Notes: generated by a model from the letters alone, not told the origin. 10,787 bases of DNA from a bacterium (GCA_021820025.1 JAKAEF010000024.1:1-10787), one strand, 5' to 3'; shown: positions 1 through 9,493, counted from the first letter of the stretch. Numbers and translations are program-made.

Positions 1-2759
<2,759 letters not shown>

Positions 2760-2831
2760 TTTTCCAAGATTCTTCTTTTCCTTACTTTCTAGAGAGTTTC
2801 AACTCTTTAACAAGATATTTTTTTTGCTCTG

Positions 2832-2955
2832 AAGCTTTCGGTCTTTGATGCGGTGTGGCACCACCTCTTCCCATTCCGAACAGAGAAGTGAAACACGCCA
2901 GCGCCTACGATACTGAGACCTAGATCTTGGGACAATGGGTCAAGGCCGGGGACTT
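2832..2955 (+). rRNA. rrf: 5S ribosomal RNA
   Basis: The central part matches 5S rRNA: CCCATTCCGAACAGAGAAGT corresponds to the loop C/helix III segment, followed by GAAACACGCCAGCGCC. It lies about 70 nt after the 23S 3' end, in the usual order. The terminal stem is unusually extendable: 2824-2843 can pair with 2944-2963 (about 17 pairs, several G-U, two mismatches), so the mature ends are not clear. The limits given follow the E. coli spacing from the ends to helix II. The extra outer pairs may be a precursor processing stem. Confidence 0.9.
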
Positions 2956-2975
2956 GAGAGCAAAAAATATCTATA

Positions 2976-3004
2976 AAAATTTCCCGCTATTAGCGGGATT
3001 TTTT
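2976..3004 (+). terminator. Rho-independent terminator of the rRNA operon
   Basis: The hairpin TCCCGCT-ATT-AGCGGGA is preceded by a run of A and followed by six T. It lies 15-20 nt after the 5S gene and ends the rRNA transcript. The A-run on the other side would let it work in both directions. Confidence 0.93.
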
Positions 3005-3341
3005 GTATCTTCTTTAAAACCTTTTAAAATACCAAATGCAATTTAGTTGCTCAAATTTTTTGTCTTTTAAATATTTTTCCCAAAAAGAAAAGCAAATAAT
3101 TTATAAGCCAGGTTATGAATACTTATTTGTACCAAGAAAAGCTATTTATCTTATCTTAATAAGCAGAATATATATGCAAAAAATGTTCTACTTTAAGTCT
3201 CTCTCTATGATTTCTTCTTTTTTATTAGTAATTGAATGTAAAAAGGGTATAGAAGACATCTACTGGTAATGAGATTAAAAAATGTTCAAGAAAAATGCAA
3301 CTTTTGTTTAGAAGAAGTTTACTAATTTGTAATTTTTTTTA

Positions 3342-3370
3342 TTGACAGAATTTTTGGGAAGTGGTACGGT
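3342..3370 (+). promoter_or_regulatory. Promoter-like site in the long gap
   Basis: A perfect -35 box TTGACA lies 17 nt from TACGGT, a weak -10. The predicted transcript would start near 3377 and has no recognised gene for about 580 nt. Confidence 0.4.
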
Positions 3371-3653
3371 TTTTAGTGGAATGATTGTGCAAGCAAAAAT
3401 TCCATACTGCGATTTGACCTCTTTTAGGCCTAGGTTTCTTTTATTAAAAATTTCCTTACTTTGTCACGAAAGGAGACTGCCCATGAATAGTCCATAAATA
3501 AGACTATAGTCGTCTTACATATTAGTAATTAACATATATTTTTCTGATTCCTTGCCAAAGATTTTAATAATGGTCTTAACAATGTAGGAAAAGTATATGT
3601 AGTAAAAAATAATTCATAAGAGATAGTTTGGGTTATTTATATAACCTGTCTAT

Positions 3654-3678
3654 AAATACAAAATTAGAGTTTGTATTT
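3654..3678. repeat. Perfect 9-bp inverted repeat (hairpin)
   Basis: AAATACAAA and TTTGTATTT flank a 7-nt loop (ATTAGAG). Eight bases before it lies a second hairpin, GGTTAT-TTAT-ATAACC (3631-3646). Neither has a T-run of terminator type, so the role is unknown. Confidence 0.5.
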
Positions 3679-3919
3679 CTAAGTTTGTTTAAAGGTAGAT
3701 GGGGAAGAGAAAATTATCTTCTTGTTGGATTATTTTGTGAGCCCCGAGAAATAGGGATACCATTTTGTGAATTTGAAAATTTCTACGGGTTCTAAGGGTT
3801 GTTTTCAAATCCCTTGGTTGCTCCAAGAATAATTATGGCAGTAAATTATAAATGTGTTTTTCTTAACAAACAGATTATCTGGTTTTAGTTTAGAAAAGAT
3901 ATTATTTTGTGTAATTCTC

Positions 3920-3948
3920 TAGGCATTTTTAAAAAAAATTGTTACAAT
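3920..3948 (+). promoter_or_regulatory. Promoter of the gene at 3956, leaderless type
   Basis: TAGGCA (4 of 6 matches to TTGACA), a 17-nt spacer and TACAAT. The -10 ends 7 nt before the ATG at 3956, so transcription should start at or next to the A of the ATG. There is no Shine-Dalgarno sequence. Confidence 0.6.
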
Positions 3949-3955
3949 TGCTTGT

Positions 3956-4636
3956 ATGGGTAAAGATAGAGGTTTCGATTTAGGACATGGGGAAGAACGA
4001 CAATATGCACCTAATCCAACATATGATGCTATTTTATCTGCATTAATACTTACTAGCCCAACACTTTCGCAGGCACTTAGTTTACAACTAGAAGCTTTTA
4101 TGTCAGAGCAAGAACAAGAAAATCAAGATCCTGGAAGATTGCTTGTTAGATTTATTCAAGTAAAAGCCAGAGAAATTAATACAGATGAGCCCTTTAATGC
4201 AGAGTTTTGTAGACAAATGACAAGAAAACATAGTAGTTATTCCGAACAATTTTATGCAATGAAGATAGAAGGAATGCCTCAATCAGAGTTGCATATTATA
4301 GATGCAACAGCGGCAACAGGGGGAAATAGTTACTTAGTTGCACTTACTCATATAGAAGAAGGAGGATATGTGTTAGATAAGACAATAATGATGCATCAAG
4401 TGAATAATAGATGGGCTGTTGATGAATATACTGTTGAAGAGGGAATTGGCTTTAACGAAGTCCTGTACTATTTTGATGACGCAGTTGGAAGATGTAACAA
4501 TATAACGCGAACTGAAGTTAGAATTAATCACCCAACAGGACATACTGGAGGAGGTTCACCTGTTTCGTTACACCCAGCTCCTTTGAGAATTGATTTTAAA
4601 AGACCTCAACCAAGTATAACCAAACAAGCTGCATAA
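3956..4636 (+). CDS. Hypothetical protein, 226 aa
   Basis: I do not recognise this family. The protein is soluble-looking, with no signal peptide or membrane segment. The N-terminal half (about 20-105) looks mainly helical. Residues 112-160 look like beta strands (LHIIDATAATGG, SYLVALTHIEEGG, IMMHQV). A Pro/Gly-rich tail (191-220) ends in a basic stretch. The start is the first ATG in frame; it has no Shine-Dalgarno sequence but sits 7 nt after a TACAAT box. The next gene begins 47 nt downstream with its own promoter and shares the pattern YLVA...EG...D[K/R]T...QV (residues 126-149 here), so the two may be distant paralogues. Long open frame and normal composition support a real gene; function unknown. 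Confidence 0.8.
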   Translation: MGKDRGFDLGHGEERQYAPNPTYDAILSALILTSPTLSQALSLQLEAFMSEQEQENQDPGRLLVRFIQVKAREINTDEPFNAEFCRQMTRKHSSYSEQFYAMKIEGMPQSELHIIDATAATGGNSYLVALTHIEEGGYVLDKTIMMHQVNNRWAVDEYTVEEGIGFNEVLYYFDDAVGRCNNITRTEVRINHPTGHTGGGSPVSLHPAPLRIDFKRPQPSITKQAA

Positions 4637-4648
4637 AGCTCTCTCCGG

Positions 4649-4677
4649 TTGATTCATGTATGCTTACTTAGTATACT
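4649..4677 (+). promoter_or_regulatory. Promoter of the gene at 4684, leaderless type
   Basis: TTGATT, a 17-nt spacer and TATACT. The -10 ends 6 nt before the ATG at 4684, so the mRNA should begin at the start codon. It lies in the 47-nt gap after the preceding gene. Confidence 0.65.
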
Positions 4678-4683
4678 CCAGAC

Positions 4684-5238
4684 ATGTCGCGAGATGACGA
4701 AATTGAGAAACCCAGAGCAGATTTTGTTGCTTATCAAAGAAGAAGAGATGCAAGACGTTTTTTGCAAGCTTTAGCAGGAGACGATCTTTCTGCTCTTCCT
4801 ATTGCTGTGGATAGTTCAAAAAGTATGATGCAGTTGGCTTTGGATGCATTAGAGACAGGGCGTGTTCTCCTGTCAGAAACAACAAGCGCCACTCCACCAA
4901 CAATAGAAGTAGTTAAACGATTAACAGTTGATTCACTTTCTAAGCCTGTTCTTATTGAACGATTTGATGTGAGTGTAGGATTGGATGAAACATATATGTA
5001 TCTTGTTGCAGCAGGAGAGGGATCAATTGCAGATAGAACTTCTGTTTTTCAAGTGCAAGGAGATATTATAGCTAGTGCTTCACCTCTTTTTCCAATACCC
5101 AATGTGTTTGCGGAAGATTTAACAGCTTTGTTTCAGCAACAAATGATGGTATCAGCAGTAAAAAGAACGTGTTATCATTTGTCTCCACCTGTTGCACCTA
5201 TGACTCCGCAAGATCCTTCACGAAGATCAATTAAATAG
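4684..5238 (+). CDS. Hypothetical protein, 184 aa
   Basis: Not a family I recognise. The N-terminus is highly charged (residues 1-25, with an arginine cluster at 19-25), then probably helical to about 80. A strand-rich segment (88-130) contains YLVA (106-109), EG (112-113), DRT (117-119) and QV (123-124). A helix follows (142-162), then a short Pro-rich basic tail. The motif order and spacing match the upstream 226-aa protein to within a residue or two. There is no signal peptide or transmembrane segment. The ATG start has no Shine-Dalgarno sequence and lies 6 nt after a TATACT box. No terminator is visible between this gene and rpsA, so some read-through is possible. Function unknown. Confidence 0.8.
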   Translation: MSRDDEIEKPRADFVAYQRRRDARRFLQALAGDDLSALPIAVDSSKSMMQLALDALETGRVLLSETTSATPPTIEVVKRLTVDSLSKPVLIERFDVSVGLDETYMYLVAAGEGSIADRTSVFQVQGDIIASASPLFPIPNVFAEDLTALFQQQMMVSAVKRTCYHLSPPVAPMTPQDPSRRSIK

Positions 5239-5244
5239 GTTTCA

Positions 5245-5273
5245 TTGCGATTGAAGTTTATTCGTGCTATACT
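5245..5273 (+). promoter_or_regulatory. Promoter of rpsA
   Basis: TTGCGA, a 17-nt spacer and TATACT. Transcription should start near 5280, giving a leader of about 25 nt with GAAAGG at 5289-5294. This contrasts with the leaderless promoters of the neighbouring genes. Confidence 0.6.
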
Positions 5274-5305
5274 TAATTTATCTTAATTGAAAGGTATTAT
5301 GCATT

Positions 5306-6397
5306 GTGACTACAAATTCTGGTAAAGCAACGTCAATGGCCGAATTAATGGCCAAACACAAATCTTCATTTACTGTTTTAAAAAGAGGAGAAAGTGTAAC
5401 AGGAACAATTTCAAAACTTACCCCAAGTGAATCGTTATTAGACCTTAACGGCAAAACAGAAGCATTAATTTTGGAAAAAGAGAAAAAATTAGCTAGAGCT
5501 ATGATGGCCATGTTAAAGGTTGGAGAAAAAGTTGAAGCTACTGTTTTATCTTCAGAATCAGATAGTGGCATGCCTATTGTCTCTTTGCGAAAGTATTTAG
5601 ATAAAAAAATTTGGGAGAAATTATTTGATATTCAAAAAAAACAGGAAAAACTCCATGTTCATGTAAAAATGAATACAAAGGGTGGCTACTTGGTAGAAAC
5701 TGAATATGGTTTAGACGGCTTTTTGCCAAATTCCCATGTGTCTTTTGACAAGCATGCAGAAGATTACACAGGAAAAACATTGGAAGTCATGATTGCAGAA
5801 CTAAATCCAGAAACAAGAAAAATTATTGTTAGCCAAAAGCCAGTACTTTCTCAAGCAAATTTTGATGAAATTGCAAAAACTCTTAAAACAGGCACTAAAG
5901 TAGAAGCAATGGTTTCTCATATTACCCAATTTGGGGTATTTGTAAGTCTTCCTGTAAAAACAGCAAAGGGAGAAGAAACATTTGTTGACGGTTTAATTCA
6001 TATATCAGAAGTTGCTTGGGAAAAAGTAGCAGATTTATTTGGCATGTTTACCGTAGGAGATACTGTTGAAGCAGTTGTTACAGGAATTGACACCAGTGCA
6101 AAGCGAATTGACTTATCTATAAAGCGATTAACAGCAGATCCATTTGAAGAACTATTAAAAAAATATTCTGTTGACCAAAAAATTACCGGAAAGGTAGAAA
6201 AAATAACAGAGCAGGGTGTTGTTATTGCTTTAGAAGACGCTGAAATTGAAGGATTTATTCGAAAAGAAAAAATTCCACCAACAACCAAATATGCAGAAGG
6301 CGAAAAAGTAACAGCAACGGTTACCGATGTTGATGCAAAAAAGCATAGAGTGTATTTAACTCCAGTTCTTCTTGCAAAACCATTAATGTACAGATAA
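5306..6397 (+). CDS. rpsA: 30S ribosomal protein S1, four S1 domains
   Basis: S1 binds mRNA on the small ribosomal subunit. Four OB-fold S1 repeats are visible at about residues 28-95, 115-178, 194-274 and 291-354. The third is the best conserved, with ITQFGVFVSL, GLIHISEVAW and VEAVVTGIDTSAKRIDLSIKRL, and is followed by DPFEELLKKY. At 363 aa it is much shorter than the six-domain proteobacterial S1 (about 557 aa), close to the four-domain forms of other bacteria. The start is uncertain. GTG at 5306 lies 11 nt after GAAAGG, which is long. An out-of-frame ATG at 5299 is only 4 nt from it. ATG codons at 5336 (residue 11) and 5348 are alternatives, all before domain 1. Confidence 0.9.
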   Translation: MTTNSGKATSMAELMAKHKSSFTVLKRGESVTGTISKLTPSESLLDLNGKTEALILEKEKKLARAMMAMLKVGEKVEATVLSSESDSGMPIVSLRKYLDKKIWEKLFDIQKKQEKLHVHVKMNTKGGYLVETEYGLDGFLPNSHVSFDKHAEDYTGKTLEVMIAELNPETRKIIVSQKPVLSQANFDEIAKTLKTGTKVEAMVSHITQFGVFVSLPVKTAKGEETFVDGLIHISEVAWEKVADLFGMFTVGDTVEAVVTGIDTSAKRIDLSIKRLTADPFEELLKKYSVDQKITGKVEKITEQGVVIALEDAEIEGFIRKEKIPPTTKYAEGEKVTATVTDVDAKKHRVYLTPVLLAKPLMYR

Positions 6398-6424
6398 ACT
6401 CTGGTACTTTGAGGCTAAAAGGCG

Positions 6425-6430
6425 TAGAAT
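6425..6430 (+). promoter_or_regulatory. -10 box of radA, leaderless type
   Basis: TAGAAT ends 6 nt before the radA ATG (6437). No good -35 is seen at the right distance (TGGTAC at a 17-nt spacing is poor), and no Shine-Dalgarno sequence precedes the ATG. The 39-nt gap after rpsA holds little else. Confidence 0.45.
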
Positions 6431-6436
6431 ATTTTT

Positions 6437-7843
6437 ATGGCAAAAACGCAAGTTTCTTTTGTTTGTCAGGAATGCGGATATGATAGTCCACAATGGTTAG
6501 GAAAATGCCCCGAATGTGGAACATGGAATAGTTTTAAAGAATTCAGAGAAAACAAAGCAATTGCAAAATTGTCTAAACAAGCAACTTCATCTTTTTTAAC
6601 TCCAACAGATACCAAGCCTAAAACCTTGCAAGAGATTACGTTTCAAGAAACTAACAGAATTCAAACTGGATTTGATGAATTAGATACTGTTTTAGGTGGA
6701 GGAATAGTGCCAGGTTCTGTAACTCTTTTAGCTGGAGATCCTGGTATTGGAAAATCAACATTATTGCTACAATTATGTTTACTTATTGCTGCATCCGGGA
6801 AAAAGGTATTGTATGTGTCAGGAGAAGAATCTGTTGAGCAAATAAAACTGAGGGCCTCCAGAATAAAAAATGCCTTAGAAAACCAGAATTTATTTTTAAT
6901 CTCTCTCTCAGATACCGATGCTATTGTGAGCATTATAGAACAAGAAAAACCCAGTTTGGTTATTATTGATTCTATTCAAACTATGGAATCTAAAGCATTA
7001 GATGGTATGAGTGGATCTGTTGGACAAGTTAGATTTGCGGCAACAACATTTATAAAGGCGGCAAAATCTTTGGGGATTCCAATAATCTTAGTTGGCCATG
7101 TAACCAAAGAGGGAATGGTAGCAGGGCCAATGGTCTTGTCTCATATGGTTGATACGGTTTTATTTCTAGAAGGAGAAAAGTTTACCAAAACAAGAATTTT
7201 GCGCTCATTAAAAAACCGCTTCGGTCCGGTAGATGAGGTTGGTGTATTTTTAATGGATGCAACTGGGATGCAAGAAGTAAAAAATCCAGAGCAACTTTTC
7301 TTAACACAAAGAGAATCTCAGGTTCCAGGTTCAGTTCTTGTCGTAATTATGGAAGGAACTCGGCCATTTTTAATAGAAATTCAAGCATTAGTTGTATACT
7401 CCAAACTTGCCATGCCAAGACGCGTTGCCAACGGAGTAGATCACAAACGTGTCGAACTTCTTCTTGCAGTCTTACAAAAGCAGTGTAGATTACAATTAGA
7501 CAGCTATGATGTTTTTGTGAATGTTGCCGGAGGATTAAAAGTTTCTGATCCTGCTGTAGATTTAGGCATTTGTCTAGCTGTATATTCAAGCCTTAAAAAC
7601 AAAGCGTTGCAAGATGTTGTTGGAATTGCCGAAGTAGGCCTTTTAGGAGAGTTACGCGAAGTTGGAGGTTTGGATAAACGAATGCGAGAAGCTAAAAAAC
7701 TAGGACTTAAAACAGTACTCACATCAAAAAGCCATAAAACACTCAATCAGGCATTATTGCAGCTTGGGTTTTCAAGTTCTCAACAAGAAAAAAGCTGGCA
7801 GCAGCAAGACGAGAGACATTTTAAGGTAGAAAAAGAGGAGTAA
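6437..7843 (+). CDS. radA: DNA repair protein RadA (Sms), 468 aa
   Basis: RadA is a RecA-like ATPase that drives branch migration of recombination intermediates in DNA repair. All family landmarks are present: a C4 zinc finger (Cys10, 13, 24, 27); Walker A GDPGIGKST (100-108); Walker B LVIIDS (174-179); the RadA-specific KNRFG motif (259-263); and a C-terminal Lon-protease-like domain (about 290-445) with VNVAGGLKVSDPAVDLGI in place of a catalytic serine site. The length is close to the usual 450-460 aa. The ATG has no Shine-Dalgarno sequence but follows a TAGAAT box by 6 nt. The PIN-TRAM gene starts 2 nt after the stop, so the two are surely cotranscribed. Confidence 0.97.
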   Translation: MAKTQVSFVCQECGYDSPQWLGKCPECGTWNSFKEFRENKAIAKLSKQATSSFLTPTDTKPKTLQEITFQETNRIQTGFDELDTVLGGGIVPGSVTLLAGDPGIGKSTLLLQLCLLIAASGKKVLYVSGEESVEQIKLRASRIKNALENQNLFLISLSDTDAIVSIIEQEKPSLVIIDSIQTMESKALDGMSGSVGQVRFAATTFIKAAKSLGIPIILVGHVTKEGMVAGPMVLSHMVDTVLFLEGEKFTKTRILRSLKNRFGPVDEVGVFLMDATGMQEVKNPEQLFLTQRESQVPGSVLVVIMEGTRPFLIEIQALVVYSKLAMPRRVANGVDHKRVELLLAVLQKQCRLQLDSYDVFVNVAGGLKVSDPAVDLGICLAVYSSLKNKALQDVVGIAEVGLLGELREVGGLDKRMREAKKLGLKTVLTSKSHKTLNQALLQLGFSSSQQEKSWQQQDERHFKVEKEE

Positions 7844-7845
7844 GT

Positions 7846-8655
7846 ATGCCAAAACAAGAAAAACCACAAGAAGTTATTGTGCAAGAAGTAACGGGCAATA
7901 AGTCAGGACAGGCAGTGTCCAATCCTGAACGGTCTAACTTCTTTCATCCCAGGTTTATGGGTGCTTTTGCAGATGAAGTAGCAAAGCTTGTTATTCAACG
8001 ACTTCCAAAATTGCCTCAGCGAACTAAAAAGAAGAAATCTGCTTCCAAAAACAAACAAATCCAAGGAGGATTTTTCTTAGACACTTCAGCAATTATAGAT
8101 AACAGAATTTTTGATGTTATAAAACTTGGACTTTTAAGTGGTGTGGTTGTTGTTCCCGATAGTGTATTGTTAGAGTTAAAACATATAGCAGATTCCAAAG
8201 ATCCTTTAAAAAAAGATAGGGGAAGAAAGGGTTTGGAAGCATTAGAAAAAGTAAAGAAAGTTAAAGGTGTTAAGGTAGTTGTGTTATCGGCAATAAAAGG
8301 AAAAGATGCACAAAAAGAAGTAGATGAACAGTTAATTAGTGCAACAAAATCCAATAAAGGAAAACTTATTACTTGTGACTATAATTTAGAAAAAAAGGCA
8401 AGTGTGCATGGAGTAACAGCTATTAATATGCATGCATTAGCGCAGCTTCTTAAAGTTGCAGCAGTACCTGGAGAAAAAATTACTGTTAAAGTAGTACATA
8501 TTGGCAAAGATACAACGCAAGGTGTTGGATATTTGGATGATGGAACAATGATAGTGGTTGAAAATGGCAGTCATCTTTTGGGACAAGATGTTTCTGTTAC
8601 TGTTGCCAGAGTTATTCAGACCCAAACAGGAAAGATTCTTTTTGCCCACCAATAG
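7846..8655 (+). CDS. PIN-TRAM domain protein, YacL-like without the membrane part
   Basis: Residues 74-205 form a PIN nuclease domain with its acidic residues in place: Asp79 and Asp85 (FLDTSAIID), Glu110 (LLELKHIADS), Asp160 (VDEQL) and Asp178 (TCDYN). Residues 208-269 form a TRAM RNA-binding domain (GEKITVKVVHIGKDTTQGVGYLDDGTMIVVENG). This is the YacL/YvlC-like arrangement. Bacillus YacL has several N-terminal membrane helices; here residues 1-72 are hydrophilic and end in a lysine-rich linker (KKKKSASKNK), so the protein should be cytoplasmic. GAGGAG (7835-7840), inside the end of radA, is its ribosome binding site, 5 nt before the ATG. Probably a metal-dependent ribonuclease; the substrate is unknown. 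Confidence 0.93.
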   Translation: MPKQEKPQEVIVQEVTGNKSGQAVSNPERSNFFHPRFMGAFADEVAKLVIQRLPKLPQRTKKKKSASKNKQIQGGFFLDTSAIIDNRIFDVIKLGLLSGVVVVPDSVLLELKHIADSKDPLKKDRGRKGLEALEKVKKVKGVKVVVLSAIKGKDAQKEVDEQLISATKSNKGKLITCDYNLEKKASVHGVTAINMHALAQLLKVAAVPGEKITVKVVHIGKDTTQGVGYLDDGTMIVVENGSHLLGQDVSVTVARVIQTQTGKILFAHQ

Positions 8656-8748
8656 ATATATTAGTTTACCTTTTTACCTATTACTATACGTTTTTACCTA
8701 GTTAATAATTTACCCTATACTACTATAAAAAAAGAAATATTTAATAAA
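8656..8748. repeat. Short repeats in a convergent intergenic gap
   Basis: TTTTTACCTA occurs at 8671-8680 and 8691-8700, exactly 20 bp apart, flanked by further TTTACC cores at 8665-8670 and 8708-8713. The gap separates the PIN-TRAM gene from the converging PIN gene. I see no terminator hairpin here. Confidence 0.4.
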
Positions 8749-9174
8749 TTATAAAGGAAGATAGAAGAGTTGTATGCCAAATAAAAGGTGAATGTAGGAG
8801 AAAGTACAAATTTGCGGAATGTTTCTTCTATTAGCAAGTGTTGTAATAAGTGCTTCTGCAAATGTCATTTCTGTTGTGGAATTAGAAAGCATTGTTTTAT
8901 ATGTTGCTCGAATATCTGTATCATCTGGAGTTAAAATATTAATGGCACTCAGGGAAAGTCCTTTAATAAATTCTTTAGATAAAGAGGGACTAAGAGCACT
9001 GTAGATATATTGGTTGGCAGTATTAATCTCTGTTAGGGTTGTAAAGAGCTGGAATCCCTCTTGGGCAAAGTATCGAAAGAAAGCAGCCGAATGGAGGTGT
9101 TTTGGATGTGCACGGTCTACAAAGGCTGTCAGTGCGTCAGCTGCCAAGAAAACTTTTTTACTGTGTATTGCCAT
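8749..9174 (-). CDS. PIN domain protein, VapC-like toxin with altered active site
   Basis: At 141 aa this has the size and strand order of a VapC-type PIN toxin, typically an RNA-cleaving nuclease. Asp13 (FLAADALTAFVD) and Glu49 (TTLTEI) stand where the first two acidic residues belong. MTFAEALITTLANRRNIPQICTF matches the usual segment ending in 'DAL...IPQIATFD', but the first Asp is Glu107 and the final Asp is Ser126. Two of four metal ligands are therefore changed, one conservatively. The ATG follows the antitoxin stop by 3 nt and has no Shine-Dalgarno sequence; the upstream bases read CACCTCCT, the opposite of one. Translation probably depends on coupling to the upstream gene. An active, weakened or purely regulatory protein is possible. 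Confidence 0.8.
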   Translation of the reverse strand: MAIHSKKVFLAADALTAFVDRAHPKHLHSAAFFRYFAQEGFQLFTTLTEINTANQYIYSALSPSLSKEFIKGLSLSAINILTPDDTDIRATYKTMLSNSTTEMTFAEALITTLANRRNIPQICTFSYIHLLFGIQLFYLPL

Positions 9175-9177
9175 ATA

Positions 9178-9456
9178 TTAGGAGGTGGTAAGGCTTGCCC
9201 CTCTGCCACTTAATCGTAAAAATGGATCATCAGCGGTAAACTGTTTTGCAACAAGTTTTTTTACTTTTATTAGTGTTGGATTTTCTGAGTGGGCAACAAC
9301 ATCTTTATTAAGATTTTGCAGTTCTGCTTCTTCTATCCGAACATTTCCTCCAACTTTTATTGCCTTTAATTTTCCGTTTGTTATATATCTCCTAATAGTT
9401 AGGGGATGGACCTTTAAAATAAATGCAACTTGTCTAACGCTTAATAAATTGTTCAT
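9178..9456 (-). CDS. Excisionase-type HTH protein, probable antitoxin
   Basis: Residues 4-50 (LLSVRQVAFILKVHPLTIRRYITNGKLKAIKVGGNVRIEEAEL) are a winged helix-turn-helix of the excisionase/MerR-like HTH_17 type, which binds DNA. Residues 55-92 form a tail (NPTLIKVKKLVAKQFTADDPFLRLSGRGASLTTS) that in such pairs would embrace the PIN protein. The gene is first in a two-gene operon with the PIN gene, 3 nt apart, as expected of a toxin-antitoxin module. Classical VapB antitoxins are AbrB- or RHH-type, so this is the less common HTH_17 variant. Its promoter has a -10 ending 7 nt before the ATG, predicting leaderless mRNA. Repeated TATGCA sites near the promoter suggest self-regulation. Confidence 0.85.
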   Translation of the reverse strand: MNNLLSVRQVAFILKVHPLTIRRYITNGKLKAIKVGGNVRIEEAELQNLNKDVVAHSENPTLIKVKKLVAKQFTADDPFLRLSGRGASLTTS

Positions 9457-9463
9457 CTCTTGT

Positions 9464-9493
9464 ATTGTATGCAGCTTTTCTTTGGTAGGTCAA
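9464..9493 (-). promoter_or_regulatory. Promoter of the HTH-PIN operon, leaderless type
   Basis: Read on the minus strand: TTGACC (9493-9488), an 18-nt spacer, TACAAT (9469-9464), then 7 nt to the ATG at 9456. It is one of the best promoters of the window, and the start codon has no Shine-Dalgarno sequence. Confidence 0.7.

Larger units (their letters stand above)
3005..3955. other. AT-rich stretch without a convincing gene
   Basis: About 950 bases hold no gene I can defend. Visible structure: a promoter-like TTGACA-17-TACGGT (3342-3370); AAAGGAG followed by a four-codon ORF at 3483-3497; a hairpin GGTTAT-TTAT-ATAACC (3631-3646); a 9-bp hairpin with arms 3654-3662 and 3670-3678; and a cluster of mutually exclusive stems at 3743-3815. 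A 77-codon frame at 3036-3269 is rich in F, I, Y, K and S, as random AT-rich DNA would be, and has no ribosome binding site. It does have a TAAAAT box 5 nt before its ATG, so it is not fully excluded. No tRNA was recognised. Confidence 0.6.

Noticed and set aside
3036..3269. 77-codon plus-strand frame after the rRNA terminator
   Set aside because: Its composition is that of random AT-rich DNA and it has no Shine-Dalgarno sequence. A TAAAAT box 5 nt before the ATG keeps a small doubt, so it is mentioned in the gap entry only.
3483..3497. Four-codon ORF behind AAAGGAG
   Set aside because: Too short to support as a leader peptide, and nothing downstream is clearly attenuated.
3790..3830. GGGTTGTTTTCAAATCCC resembling a tRNA T-arm
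   Set aside because: The loop does not match the T-loop consensus and no acceptor, D or anticodon arms fit around it on either strand.
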